Below are positions 31,516 to 40,933 of a DNA stretch of 64,000 bases, in pieces. Every line of letters begins with the position of its first letter. The stretch's first letter is position 1. The notes under the pieces are model-generated. The model worked only from the letters and a program-made list of their open reading frames with translations, was not told the origin of the DNA and ran no database searches. The translations under genes and the position numbers were made by a program. Origin of the DNA: Nocardia sp. NBC_00416 (GTDB lineage: Bacteria; Actinomycetota; Actinomycetes; Mycobacteriales; Mycobacteriaceae); assembly GCF_036032445.1 (NCBI RefSeq), contig NZ_CP107932.1, forward strand, positions 1,428,501 through 1,492,500, read 5' to 3'.

Positions 31516-32248
31516 TACGGTTCTTTCTTCGGTTTTCGCGCAGTACGGTCTGGCGAGGTGTACATGAGATCTTCACCGGGGCGGGGACCTCATGTCCGCT
31601 GACGATCGGTCCGGCAGGGGCCCTGGGCGGCAGCCCATGCGTTCGATGATGGATACGACGCCGATCGATGGGATCCGGGTCAACGGTAAGCATGTCGCTG
31701 CGCGAACGAGGCCGCTGCGGATGAGTCCTTACAGGTCGTTGAGGTGTATGCACACGGATCGGCCGCCGAGCCGGGTGTGTACGAACGTAAAGCTGCGGCG
31801 CACCCCTCGGCGCCGCAACCATGCCTTCGTACATCGAGTCCGGTGGACAGGTCGCACACCTGAGCGCTACAGGCGTGGTGGCCGGTGCCCCCGACAGCGA
31901 GAGGATTCCGTCAGGCGTGGTTGCTGGTGGATTCCTCGACAGAGTGCGAGATTCGCGGAGAGCGGCGGCGGACGTCGGATAAGCGAGCCACGCCGTCGGG
32001 AAGTTGCGCAGTTGTCATGGCCGGCCGTTCACTCTCGGTTTCCGATACTCACACGAACACTGGCGCCGTCGCTCGGTGCGCCGGAACCATGGCCCACACG
32101 CTACGGGGTGTAGTCGGCGGGTCCGAGGGGCAGACGCGACAGGAAACGATGCGTTTGCGACATCCCGTCGGTGTGTTCGTCCGGTGCTCGCGCGGGAAAA
32201 TGGACCGATCAGTTTCGTGTCCGGGGGCACTCGCCGTATCCTCCGGGC
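31516..32248. other. Divergent intergenic region with a small hairpin
   Basis: About 730 bases between the P450 gene and the divergent GlxA-like regulator. It should hold both promoters. An 8-bp perfect inverted repeat (31794-31801/31810-31817, loop 8) is present. Open frames here lack recognisable domains. Confidence 0.45.
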
Positions 32249-33223
32249 GTGGATGTCGGGATTTTGGTGGTCGACGGTGTGGCCGATTTCGGACTGGGTG
32301 CGCTTCTCGGTGCGTTCGGCACGGCCAACGCGTTGCGCAAGGAGCTGCAGAATCCACCTGCCCCGTGGAATGTGCGCATGGTCTCGCTGGGCACGTCGGT
32401 CCGTTCGGGGAGCGGAAATCTGGTGCCGACCACCCCGCTGCGTGATGTATCCGAACCATTCGACGCACTCGCGGTGGCCGCGGTGGATCTCCTGGAACCC
32501 GAACCCCTGGTGGAACTCGTCTCCGACCCCGCGCACGCGTGCTTGCTGGAGCACATCCGTTCGGCCCGCGCCCGCGGCGTGCACCTCGCGGCCGCCTGCA
32601 CTGCGACCTTTTTTCTGGCCGAGTCCGGGGTGCTGGACGGCTCCCCGGCGACGACCAGCTGGTGGTTGGGCGCCTGTTTCCGTGGCCGCTATCCACAGGT
32701 CGAGCTGGACGAGAGCTGCATCCTGTGCCACGGCGACCGGATCACGACGGCGGGAGCTTCGCTGTCGCACATGGATATGGCGCTGTCGCTGGTTTACCGG
32801 ACCAGTCCGGAACTCGCCGAACGAGCCATGCGCTACCTCACCGTCGGAACCCGGGTGAGCCAGGCGCCGTATGTCATCTCCGAGGTGGTGGCCCGCGGCA
32901 ACCCCCTGATCGTGGGATACGAACGCTGGGTGCGCGACCATATCTCCGAACAGTTCCTCATCGCCGCCGCCGCCCGCGAACTCGGCGTCGCCGAACGCAG
33001 CCTGCAGCGGGCCACCCGCGCCGCGCTCGGTATGTCGCCGAAGGATTTCGCCGACGACATCCGGCTCGACCGGGCGACGCAGCTGTTGCGCGCCGGCGAG
33101 CTCACGGTGGGTGCGGTGGCACGGGAGGTCGGGTATGTCAACGCGAGCGCGCTGCGCGCACTGGCGCGGCGGCGGCGTGGTCTGTCACTGGGCGAGATTC
33201 GCGCCCACCGCCTCCCGCGGTAA
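32249..33223 (+). CDS. GlxA-type transcriptional regulator (DJ-1/PfpI domain plus AraC HTH)
   Basis: 324 residues from the GTG at 32249 (VDVGILVVDGVADFGLG). Residues about 1-190 form a glutamine-amidotransferase-like/DJ-1 domain with the nucleophile-elbow strand AAACTATFFLAESG, where this family senses a ligand rather than acting as an enzyme. The last ~100 residues carry two helix-turn-helix units (AARELGVAERSLQRATRAALG and VGAVAREVGYVNASALRALARR) of AraC type. It is divergent from the P450 gene and could control it; no operator identified. Confidence 0.9.
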   Translation: MDVGILVVDGVADFGLGALLGAFGTANALRKELQNPPAPWNVRMVSLGTSVRSGSGNLVPTTPLRDVSEPFDALAVAAVDLLEPEPLVELVSDPAHACLLEHIRSARARGVHLAAACTATFFLAESGVLDGSPATTSWWLGACFRGRYPQVELDESCILCHGDRITTAGASLSHMDMALSLVYRTSPELAERAMRYLTVGTRVSQAPYVISEVVARGNPLIVGYERWVRDHISEQFLIAAAARELGVAERSLQRATRAALGMSPKDFADDIRLDRATQLLRAGELTVGAVAREVGYVNASALRALARRRRGLSLGEIRAHRLPR

Positions 33224-33278
33224 GGGTGTTTCGTCCGATTCGGGTGGATACGCGGTAGAGGGTCCCTACACTGTCCGC

Positions 33279-33611
33279 ATGTCTGTTCGACGGCTGATCG
33301 CCGTTATCGCGCTCGCTGCCGCCGCCTCGCTCGGGGTGTCCGCGTGCACTGCGACCGGGTCGGGTGCGACCAGCCGCTGCGAAGTCAGCGGCTGCACCGT
33401 CACGTTCGATCGAGGAGTGAACGCGCAGATCAGCGTATTGGGCGTGGATACCGAGCTCACCTCGGTGGAAGGCAATCTCGTCACGTTGACGGTGGCGGGC
33501 CAGCAGGTCACCGTGCCGGTCGGGCAGACCGGATCGGCCGAGGGCCTGGATCTCACGGTGCAGGAGGTCACCCAGGACAAGGTCGTGGTCCAGCTCGCCA
33601 CCGGTCTCTGA
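33279..33611 (+). CDS. Small secreted lipoprotein
   Basis: 110 residues from the ATG at 33279. Signal peptide MSVRRLIAVIALAAAASLG with a lipobox VSAC. The mature part has a short Cys pair (RCEVSGCTVTF) and then beta strands rich in Val/Thr (NLVTLTVAGQQVTVPVG). No family recognised; such small beta-rich lipoproteins are common in Nocardia. It lies 55 bp after the GlxA-like gene and may be read from the same transcript. Confidence 0.75.
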   Translation: MSVRRLIAVIALAAAASLGVSACTATGSGATSRCEVSGCTVTFDRGVNAQISVLGVDTELTSVEGNLVTLTVAGQQVTVPVGQTGSAEGLDLTVQEVTQDKVVVQLATGL

Positions 33612-33643
33612 CCCGCGGTGTGCCGGTCGGCTCGTCGTGGCGG

Positions 33644-35041
33644 TCAGCTGTGCTCGGCGACCGGTTTCTCCGCCCAGTGGGGTTCGGCCCGTCCGTAACC
33701 GGTCGCCGGGAACGGGTAGTCGGGAAATTCGGCCAGCGCCGGTGCCGCGGTGACGATCCGGCCGTGCGTCACCGTGGCCCGCGAGCCGGGCACTGCCGGA
33801 GCGGGATGATCCGGGGTGCGGCCCCGTTCGGAGAGCAGCCAGGTCGCGGTCCGGGCCAACGACACCCGCACGTCGCGACCGCGTCCATCGGCAGACCGCG
33901 CGGCGAGAGCGTCGACGACGCCGGCCGCGAGAAGATAGCCGGAGGCGTGGTCGAGGGCTTGCGCGGGCAGCGCACCGGGCATCGCCGACGCCCCTTCGAT
34001 CACCGCGATCCCGCTCGCGGCCTGCACGATACTGTCGAAACCGCGTCTGCCCGCCCACGGGCCGGTGAATCCCCAGGCGCTCACCCGGGCGTGCACCAGG
34101 CCCGGCCGCCCGGTGAGTCCCAGTCGTTCCAGCGCGCCCGGCCGATAACCGGTGACCAGCACATCGGCGGAATCGAGCAGTCCTTCCCACTGCGCGGTCG
34201 CCGCCCGCAGATCCAACAGGGTGGAATGCTTGCCCTGACCGGTATCGATGAACTGCCAGGGAATTTCCGGGATCCGCGGTGGGTCCACCCGCAGCACTTC
34301 GGCGCCGAGCAGCGCCAGCGCCCGAGTTGCCACCGGGCCGGCGATCACCCGCGTGAGATCCAGTACCCGGACTCCCTGCAGCGGCTGGTACGGGGTGCCG
34401 GACAGCGGCACGGTGTACCGGGATCGGTCGGCGCGTTCCACCAGGGCGACCAGCGGTCCCGCCCCGGCCGCGCCGGCCTGTGGCGACGCGCGCCACTGCG
34501 CCTCGTCGCGAACCCGCACCGCGATCGCGCCGCGGGCCGCCGCCAATTCCTCCAGATCGGCGGCGCGGATCACGGCCATCTGAGCCTCGGCGAGTGCTAC
34601 CGGGGCGTCCTCGGGTAGCTCGAGCGCGGCCAGCAGGCGGGCCCGGTGGTGCGGATAGTTCGCATGGGTTCGGACCCAGCCGTCGAACGTGGGAAAGAAG
34701 CCGGAGAGATCGGCGAAACCGTCGACGGGTGCGCCGTCGATCCGGAGCAGGCGGTCGCTGGTGAAGGACGCCGCGATCCGCTCCGGATCCAGCCGGTGCC
34801 GGATGGGCGCGGTACCGGTGGCCTGCCGATAACGACCGGCCGCGGCGGTGAAGGCCCGCACCGATCCCGCGGCGAGGCCCCAGACCGGCAGGGTGGCGGC
34901 CAGATACTGTCCGGGGTCCGGCCAGTCGACCGGGCCGGACCCGCCGACGCCTGCCCCGTCCTCATAATCACGTACCAGTCGTGCGCCCACGTCCACCGCA
35001 CCGAGCGTACTGGTCGGTGCCGCCGGCGCGCACCGAGTCAC
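33644..35041 (-). CDS. CoA-transferase family III (CaiB/BaiF) protein
   Basis: 465 residues from 35041; in-frame GTG codons near 34996 are alternative starts. The C-terminal half has the family III signature LDLTRVIAGP, then ADVLVTGYRPGALERLGL and VSAWGFTGPWAGRRGFDSIVQAASG. These enzymes move CoA between carboxylic acids by way of an aspartyl-CoA anhydride. The N-terminal ~200 residues look like a worn second CoA-transferase domain, so the protein has the double-domain layout of some actinobacterial homologues. Downstream of SDR and DUF2784 genes on the same strand. Confidence 0.88.
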   Translation of the reverse strand: MTRCAPAAPTSTLGAVDVGARLVRDYEDGAGVGGSGPVDWPDPGQYLAATLPVWGLAAGSVRAFTAAAGRYRQATGTAPIRHRLDPERIAASFTSDRLLRIDGAPVDGFADLSGFFPTFDGWVRTHANYPHHRARLLAALELPEDAPVALAEAQMAVIRAADLEELAAARGAIAVRVRDEAQWRASPQAGAAGAGPLVALVERADRSRYTVPLSGTPYQPLQGVRVLDLTRVIAGPVATRALALLGAEVLRVDPPRIPEIPWQFIDTGQGKHSTLLDLRAATAQWEGLLDSADVLVTGYRPGALERLGLTGRPGLVHARVSAWGFTGPWAGRRGFDSIVQAASGIAVIEGASAMPGALPAQALDHASGYLLAAGVVDALAARSADGRGRDVRVSLARTATWLLSERGRTPDHPAPAVPGSRATVTHGRIVTAAPALAEFPDYPFPATGYGRAEPHWAEKPVAEHS

Positions 35042-35091
35042 TCGACGGCACAGCGATTTTCATCACACGGTCACCGGAGCGACCGGGACGA

Positions 35092-35478
35092 TCAGCCGGC
35101 GATCCCCACGCCGGCCCCGCCGGGAGCACGGCGGGTACGCCACCAGAGACCGGCCCACGACACCAGCACGCATGCCGCCACCAGCACCCGGACCTCCAAG
35201 AGCATGCTTTCGGGATAGATCACCCCGGTCAGGTAATGATCGATGAATCCCTCCGGCGGCAGTCCGCTGATCCCGGCGCGCTGCCGGGCCCAGTTCTCGC
35301 CGTAGGTCAGCGGGCAGTCGTAGCCGATCAGCACCGTGCCGAAACCCCAGGCAGCGGCCAGGCCGTGCAACCAGATGGTGCGCGGCAGGCGCCAGGCCAC
35401 GAAACCACCCGCCACCACATAGCCGATGAACAGCAGATGCACGGCGGCGATCAGATCGGCGAGCAGCCGGTACCACAC
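35092..35478 (-). CDS. DUF2784 integral membrane protein
   Basis: 128 residues with about four hydrophobic segments. Family blocks seen: LLADLIAAVHLLFIGYVVAGG near the start, a central WGFGTVLIGYDCPLTYGENW, then GFIDHYLTGVIYPE. DUF2784 proteins are small membrane proteins of unknown function. It lies between the SDR gene (40 bp upstream) and the CoA-transferase gene (50 bp downstream), probably in one operon. Confidence 0.9.
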   Translation of the reverse strand: MWYRLLADLIAAVHLLFIGYVVAGGFVAWRLPRTIWLHGLAAAWGFGTVLIGYDCPLTYGENWARQRAGISGLPPEGFIDHYLTGVIYPESMLLEVRVLVAACVLVSWAGLWWRTRRAPGGAGVGIAG

Positions 35479-35518
35479 CCTTCCAGGGTATGTCCTCGCG
35501 CCGCCGTCGGCATCGGAT

Positions 35519-36955
35519 TTACCACGGAGACGGCCGGTAGTCCTTCAGGAAGCAGCCGTACACGTCCTCGCCGGCTTCACCGCGCACGATCGGGTCGTAG
35601 ACCCGCGCCGCGCCGTCCACCAGGTCGAGGGGCGCGTGGAAGCCTTCCTCGGCCAGCCGGACCTTGGTGTAGTGCGGGCGCTCATCGGTGATCCATCCGG
35701 TATCGACCGCCGTCATGAGGACGCGGTCGACGGTGAACATCTCGTTCGCGCTGGTGCGGGTGAGCATGTTCAGCGCCGCCTTGGCCATATTGGTGTGCGG
35801 ATGTCCCGGGCCTTTGTAGCCGCGGGAGAACTGGCCCTCCATCGCCGACACGTTCACCACGTATTTCCGCCGCGCGGCGGCCGCTGCCAGCGCGGGACGC
35901 AGCCGGGAGACGAGGATGAACGGCGCCACCGAGTTGCACAGCTGCACTTCCAGCAGTTCGGTCGGATCGACGTCGCCGACGGTGTGCACCCAGCTGTTGG
36001 TGTGCGCGAGATCGGGAACGAGGCCGCCGGCGTCGATGGCCACGCCGCGAGCGATCCGGTCGGGAGTGGCCGACCCCGCCACGAGCGCGAGTTCCGCGAC
36101 GTCGGCGCCGTTCAGGGTGGGTGTGAGGGAAGCGGTGAGCGCCGTCGGATGGGCCCGGGTGGTCTGGCCGAAGGTGACCTTCTCGGGTAGTTGCCCGGCC
36201 GGCAGCGGGCCGGATTCGGCGGCGGCCAAGGCGCTGTAGGCGCCGGGGGAGCGGCGAACGGTCTGCGCCGCGTTGTTGATGAGGATATCCAGCGGCCCCT
36301 GGGCGGCGACATCATCTGCCAGCGCCACCACTTGGGCGGGGTCGCGCAGGTCGATTCCCACGATCCGGAGCCGGTGCAGCCAGTCGCCGCTGTCGGGCTG
36401 TGCGGCGAAACGGCGGATCGCATCGTTGGGGAATCGCGTGGTGATGGTGGTGTGCGCGCCGTCGCGCAGCAGCCGCAGGGCGATGTACATGCCGATCTTC
36501 GCGCGGCCACCGGTGAGCAGGGCGCGGCGGCCGGTCAGGTCGGTGCGGGCATCGCGCCGCGCATGACTCAGGGCCGCGCAGTCCGGGCACAGCTGGTGGT
36601 AGAAGGCGTCGACGCGGGTGTACTTCTCCTTGCAGATATAGCAGCCGCGGGGCCGCAGCAGCGTTCCGGCGGAGCCGCCGCTGGTGGCCGAACTGATCGG
36701 GATGCCCGCGGTCTCGTCGTCGATTCGGTTCGGCGAACCGGTGGCCGTGGCGGCCACGACGGCACGATCGGCGTCGGTTTTGGCCTGCCGGGCGACGGTC
36801 CGGCGCTGTCGTTTGAGTTCTTTGAACAGTCGGCCGACCGCGCGCTGCACGGTGCTCGAGTCCGGGTGGCCGGGGTCCAGCTGTCCTGCCTGGTCGAGTA
36901 CGCGCAGACAGGTGGCCAGGTCGTCGGGATCGATACTGGGCTCGGGCTCGGACAT
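35519..36955 (-). CDS. SDR-family protein with N-terminal zinc ribbon
   Basis: 478 residues from the ATG at 36955, chosen because coding character starts there (MSEPEPSIDPDDLATCL); an upstream extension to 37174 would run across the promoter of the divergent gene. A CxxC...CxxC zinc ribbon (CYICKEKYTRVD... LCPDCA) precedes a Rossmann domain: TGGRAKIG for NAD(P), IDLRD, INNAAQT, VSAMEG. The usual YxxxK catalytic pair reads T-N-M-A-K, so the Tyr is replaced, as I recall for this zinc-ribbon SDR family in bacteria and plants. Substrate unknown. First gene of a probable operon with DUF2784 and CoA-transferase. Confidence 0.85.
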   Translation of the reverse strand: MSEPEPSIDPDDLATCLRVLDQAGQLDPGHPDSSTVQRAVGRLFKELKRQRRTVARQAKTDADRAVVAATATGSPNRIDDETAGIPISSATSGGSAGTLLRPRGCYICKEKYTRVDAFYHQLCPDCAALSHARRDARTDLTGRRALLTGGRAKIGMYIALRLLRDGAHTTITTRFPNDAIRRFAAQPDSGDWLHRLRIVGIDLRDPAQVVALADDVAAQGPLDILINNAAQTVRRSPGAYSALAAAESGPLPAGQLPEKVTFGQTTRAHPTALTASLTPTLNGADVAELALVAGSATPDRIARGVAIDAGGLVPDLAHTNSWVHTVGDVDPTELLEVQLCNSVAPFILVSRLRPALAAAAARRKYVVNVSAMEGQFSRGYKGPGHPHTNMAKAALNMLTRTSANEMFTVDRVLMTAVDTGWITDERPHYTKVRLAEEGFHAPLDLVDGAARVYDPIVRGEAGEDVYGCFLKDYRPSPW

Positions 36956-37158
36956 CGGTACGGGGAATTTCCTTCGTGAGCTGGGAAAGCGTGGCCACCA
37001 TTGTGGCAAGAGCGGCGGGCGTGGGCGCAGGCGGGCCGTCCTGCCCGTCGTCCACCGCCCCCCACTTCGTTGACATAGCGCCAATAGTGCGAGAAAGTCG
37101 TTCCGACGATCCGGTGCCCCGGCGCCGGGCTGGGTGATCACGAGCAGAGGACGCGGAT

Positions 37159-38304
37159 ATGGCACGCCCCGCATGGAGCGACGACGAGGTCGAGGCGGTA
37201 CGGGAACTCGCGCGCAACTACTTCGAGAAGGAAGTGGTGCCGCACGAGGAGAAGTTCATCGAACAGGGCCACCCGGACAAGGCGCTGTACCGGCGGGCCG
37301 GAGAGCTCGGCCTGCTGTGCCCGGCGGTCGCCGAGGAGTTCGGCGGTGGCGGCGGCAGCTTCGCGCACGAGGCCGCGATCATCGAAGAGCAGGTCCGGGC
37401 CGGCGATGGAGCGCTCGGTATCCCGGTGCACAGCTCGATCATCGCGCCCTATCTCGCCGAATTCGGTTCCGCGGAGCTCAAGAACCGAGTCCTGCCCAAG
37501 GCGTCGAGCGGCGAGATGGTGCTGTCCATCGGGATGACCGAACCCGGTACCGGCTCGGATCTGCAGGCGATCAAAACCCGTGCGGTCCGCGAAGGCGACG
37601 AGTACGTGATCACCGGGTCGAAGATCTTCATCTCCAACGGCTGGCTCTGCGACGGCATCATCATCGCCGCCAAGACCGATCCCGAGAAGGGGGCGGCCGG
37701 CGTCTCGCTGCTGTTCGCCGAAGTCGGCGACGATACGCCCGGTTTCACCCGCGGCCGGATCCTGTCCAAGATCGGCGGCAAGGGGCAGGACACCGCCGAA
37801 CTGTTCTTCGACGGACTCCGGGTCCCCGCCGCGAATCTGCTGGGCGGTGCCGAGGGCCAAGGCTTTTACCAGATGATGCAGCTACTGGCACAGGAGCGGC
37901 TGGTCACCGCCATCATGGCGGTGGCGATGATGGAACGCGCCGTCGAGTTGACGGTCGAGTACACCAAGGGCCGCGAGGCCTTCGGCAAACCGCTGTTCGC
38001 CATGCAGAACACCAGGTTCGAATTGGCCGAGTGCGCGACCATCGCCCGGACGAACCGTGTCTTCCTCGACGACTGCATCACCCGCCACCTGCGTGGTGAG
38101 CTCGATATCCAGTCGGCGGCCATGTCCAAGTACTGGTCCACCGATCAGCTCGGTGTCGTCGTGGACCGCTGCCTGCAACTCTTCGGCGGCTACGGCTATA
38201 TGACCGAATATCCGATCTCTCAGCTGTACACCGGCGCCCGGGTGCTGCGCATCCTCGCCGGCAGCAACGAGGTGATGAAAGATCTCATCGCGCGTGGGCT
38301 CTGA
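37159..38304 (+). CDS. Acyl-CoA dehydrogenase
   Basis: 381 residues from the ATG at 37159. It has the family layout: N-terminal helices, the FAD strand GMTEPGTGSD, ITGSKIFISNG, the middle beta domain, and QLFGGYGYMTEYPISQLY near the end. The medium-chain-type catalytic Glu position near the C-terminus is Ala (ILAGSNEV), while QERL at 245-248 supplies E246 at the helix-G position used by isovaleryl-CoA and long-chain dehydrogenases. It oxidises an acyl-CoA to the enoyl-CoA, passing electrons to ETF. Overlaps the TetR gene by 11 bp. Confidence 0.95.
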   Translation: MARPAWSDDEVEAVRELARNYFEKEVVPHEEKFIEQGHPDKALYRRAGELGLLCPAVAEEFGGGGGSFAHEAAIIEEQVRAGDGALGIPVHSSIIAPYLAEFGSAELKNRVLPKASSGEMVLSIGMTEPGTGSDLQAIKTRAVREGDEYVITGSKIFISNGWLCDGIIIAAKTDPEKGAAGVSLLFAEVGDDTPGFTRGRILSKIGGKGQDTAELFFDGLRVPAANLLGGAEGQGFYQMMQLLAQERLVTAIMAVAMMERAVELTVEYTKGREAFGKPLFAMQNTRFELAECATIARTNRVFLDDCITRHLRGELDIQSAAMSKYWSTDQLGVVVDRCLQLFGGYGYMTEYPISQLYTGARVLRILAGSNEVMKDLIARGL

Positions 38305-38995
38305 TCTCGAACCTTCGGCCGCCGCCGCGGCACAGTGCCCGCCCGCTCCCGGCCTGCCCGGGTCCGGCGGAAACGCGGCGGACGAGCCGCCGCGGCGTCG
38401 GCGCCTCGAACCCGACGAGCGCCGGGCCCAGATCCTGGCCCAGGCCATCGAGATGTTCGGTGAGCGTCCCTACGCGGCGGTGTCCACCGCGGAACTGGCG
38501 CACCGCGCCGGGGTGGCCCGCGGCCTGATCAACCACTATTTCGGCAATAAGCGCGACCTCTACCTCGCGGTGGTCCGCCGGATGGTGACCCTGCCGCGCG
38601 CCGACGAACTGGCGGTACCCACCGGCAGTACCCGGGAACGGGTCGAGGCCAGCGTGCGCTGGTTGCTGGACACGATCTCCGAACACGGCAGTACCTGGGT
38701 GAAGGTGACCAGTCACGAGGGAGTCGGCGACGACCCCGAGGTGCAGCAGATCCTCGATGCCGCCGATGACGCGGCGGCACAGCGGTTGCTGGTGATGATC
38801 GGCCTGGCCGACGACGCGGCCCGAGGGGAGCCGCAGCGGGCGATGGTCCGGGCCTACGGCGGTCTGGTGAAAGTCGCGGGCCGGGAATGGCTCACCCGCG
38901 GCACGATGTCCCGTGACCAGGTGCACGCGCTGCTGGTCGATATGCTGACCACCCTCGTCACCGAATCACTGCCCCGGGTGCGCCGGGAGAGCTGA
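38294..38995 (+). CDS. TetR-family regulator
   Basis: 233 residues from a GTG at 38294 inside the end of the acyl-CoA dehydrogenase gene. After a Pro/Ala-rich arm of about 40 residues, the HTH reads STAELAHRAGVARGLINHYFGNKRDLY, typical of TetR. The ligand domain is helical and unremarkable. Translational coupling to the dehydrogenase suggests it controls this operon and perhaps the divergent SDR operon, responding to an acyl-CoA. No operator recognised. Confidence 0.93.
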   Translation: MGSDLEPSAAAAAQCPPAPGLPGSGGNAADEPPRRRRLEPDERRAQILAQAIEMFGERPYAAVSTAELAHRAGVARGLINHYFGNKRDLYLAVVRRMVTLPRADELAVPTGSTRERVEASVRWLLDTISEHGSTWVKVTSHEGVGDDPEVQQILDAADDAAAQRLLVMIGLADDAARGEPQRAMVRAYGGLVKVAGREWLTRGTMSRDQVHALLVDMLTTLVTESLPRVRRES

Positions 38996-39138
38996 ACGCT
39001 GTCGTGGTCCGGCCCGTGCCCCGGACCACGGCCAGGGGGATTTACCGAGACCCGCCGACCCGGTCCGGCTTATTCTTTCGGGGTGCCGGGCGCAGTCCAT
39101 TGTTCGAGGATGCGCCGACGGCAGCTCGAAGGGATCGG

Positions 39139-39897
39139 TCAATGGCATATTCGCGGCGCCGGGCGGGGGAGCGCTGGCCGGAGATTCCGCCGGACCGGGA
39201 CGAGGAGCCGTCGCGCGATCGTGGCCGGGCCGGGCAGCGAGGCGACCTCGGTGAATATGCCGATGACCCGTTCTTCTACGAGGAACGTCCGGTAGTCAAC
39301 CCGTATTCGATCGTGGCCCTGGTGGCGGCCCTGATCCTGCTCTTCCCGGTCGCGATCGTCTTCGGGCTGATCGCGTTCGGGCATCCGCGCGGCCGGTTCA
39401 TGGCCTTTGCCGCGCTGGTGCTGGGGGTGCTCGAGGTGGCGCTGCTGGCCGCCTTCGTGCTGCTGCCCAGGGAGACAGCCGAGGACGTGTTCGCCGGTTT
39501 CGGGGACGCGGTGGGCGATATGACGGGTACGCAGGTGCCGGATGATCCCGTGACGATATCGCCACCCACCTCGGACAGCGCGAGCCCGACCGGAACCCCG
39601 GCGACTGCCGCGCCCTCGGCGTCGGTGAGCGGATCCGCGACGGTGCCCGCTGCCGAGCTCGATACCGCCTGCCCCGAACCGGCGCTGGTCGGCGCCGCCG
39701 CCGACGGCGGCACGCTGCTGTGCCTGACCGAGGTGGACTCGGTCACCGGATACCAGTGGTCGGGCCCGTACCGGGTGGGCGAGGCCGTACGCGAGGAAGG
39801 AGGGAGTTGCACCGGCGGCACGAACGTGACCGCCCGCACCTCCGGCGGATACGCACTCGTCTGTGAGAACGGCGCATGGGTTCTCTGGTCCTCGTGA
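39139..39897 (+). CDS. Membrane protein with extracytoplasmic C-terminal domain
   Basis: 252 residues from the ATG at 39139. Cytoplasmic charged tail (about 55 residues), two closely spaced membrane spans (IVALVAALILLFPVAIVFGLIAFG and FMAFAALVLGVLEVALLAAFVLL) of DUF4190 style, a Ser/Thr/Pro-rich linker, then a small exported domain with Cys residues at CPEP, LLCL, GSCTGG and ALVCE, likely two disulfides. Family not assigned; no partner genes. Converges with the Prim-PolC gene. Confidence 0.75.
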   Translation, partial: SMAYSRRRAGERWPEIPPDRDEEPSRDRGRAGQRGDLGEYADDPFFYEERPVVNPYSIVALVAALILLFPVAIVFGLIAFGHPRGRFMAFAALVLGVLEVALLAAFVLLPRETAEDVFAGFGDAVGDMTGTQVPDDPVTISPPTSDSASPTGTPATAAPSASVSGSATVPAAELDTACPEPALVGAAADGGTLLCLTEVDSVTGYQWSGPYRVGEAVREEGGSCTGGTNVTARTSGGYALVCENGAWVLWSS

Positions 39898-39922
39898 GGC
39901 CTCACCCCCTCGTCGTGCGGAC

Positions 39923-40933
39923 CTATTCGGCCGGGTCCGGCTTGCGTGCCCGACTGGGCTGCACTCGTGGCGGCTCGTTCGGCATCTTCGGGTACTGGGG
40001 CGGCCAGGGCGCGTCCATGAGGCCCGACGCCAGATCGCGTTCCGACATCCGCAGCAGCGGTTCGATGGTCTGCGGCGGGCGATTCTCCCAGGGATCGCCG
40101 TGCTCGGCGAGGCGGGCGGGAACCGTCGCGATCGTGAGCTCTTCGGGAACCACGGCATCGAGTTCGGACCAGGTCAGCGGCGTGGACACCTGTGCGCCGA
40201 CCTTGGGCCGCACACACCATGCGCCGAACACCGTTTTGTGCGGGGCATTCTGGTTGTAATCCACGAAGACCCGCCGGCCCCGTTCCTCTTTCCACCAGTG
40301 CGCGGTGATGTCGTCGGGATGTCGGCGTTCCAGCTCGCGGGCCAGCGCGACGGCCGCGGCGCGCACCTCGTAGCCGTCCCAGCGTGGTTCCAGCGCGATA
40401 TAGAGGTGCAGGCCGCGCGAGCCGGAGGTTTTCACCCAGGTTTCGATACCGAGTTCGGAGCACAGTTCCCGGGTGTGTACGGCGGCCGCGCGCAACTCGT
40501 CGAATCCGATTCCCGGGGAGGGATCGAGGTCGATCCGGAGCTGGTCGGCGATCCGTAGATCAGCGGCGGTGTTCGGCCAGACATGGAAGCCGAGGCACCC
40601 CTGGTTCACCGCCCACAGCACATGGGCCATATCGTGCGCCACCAGAGCATCGCTGGTCGTGCCGTTCGGGGTGGAGACCTCGACCGTGTGCAGCCAGTCC
40701 GGGGCCGATTTCGGCACCCGCTTCTGGAACCAGGATTTTCCCGATGCGCCGTCGGGATAGCGTTCCAGCAGCAGCGGCCGCCCGCCGTTGACGCGGAGGA
40801 ACGGCTCGGCGACCTGCTGGTAGTAGCGGACCAGATCCAGTTTGGTCTCGCCGCGGCGGGCGAAGTACACCTTCGAGGGGTTGCTGATGCTGAGCACCCG
40901 GCCGGCGACTTCGATATCGACGGATTCGCTCAT
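39923..40933 (-). CDS. LigD-type polymerase/primase, Prim-PolC-like
   Basis: 336 residues from the ATG at 40933. It is a stand-alone polymerase domain of the LigD/archaeo-eukaryotic primase type: DLDPSPG metal-binding Asp pair, TSGSRGLHLYIAL, and a VFVDYNQN strand. It starts inside the stop of the ligase gene (4-bp ATGA overlap). The same pair, ligC with a Prim-PolC gene, is known in mycobacteria (Rv3731-Rv3730c), where the proteins take part in short gap-filling and base excision repair. The C-terminus past PPQYPKMPNEPP is a basic tail. Confidence 0.93.
   Translation of the reverse strand: MSESVDIEVAGRVLSISNPSKVYFARRGETKLDLVRYYQQVAEPFLRVNGGRPLLLERYPDGASGKSWFQKRVPKSAPDWLHTVEVSTPNGTTSDALVAHDMAHVLWAVNQGCLGFHVWPNTAADLRIADQLRIDLDPSPGIGFDELRAAAVHTRELCSELGIETWVKTSGSRGLHLYIALEPRWDGYEVRAAAVALARELERRHPDDITAHWWKEERGRRVFVDYNQNAPHKTVFGAWCVRPKVGAQVSTPLTWSELDAVVPEELTIATVPARLAEHGDPWENRPPQTIEPLLRMSERDLASGLMDAPWPPQYPKMPNEPPRVQPSRARKPDPAE

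Noticed and set aside
31592..32113. Open frame between the P450 and GlxA-like genes
   Set aside because: Arg/Pro/His-rich, no domain, no convincing ribosome binding site.
33138..34496. Long minus-strand frame across the small lipoprotein and the CoA-transferase end
   Set aside because: Arg/Gly-rich composition and no motif; the CoA-transferase frame has clear family motifs and the lipoprotein has a signal peptide.
37159..38304. Inactive acyl-CoA dehydrogenase because of Ala at the C-terminal Glu position
   Set aside because: E246 sits at the alternative catalytic position used by isovaleryl-CoA and long-chain dehydrogenases, so activity is expected.
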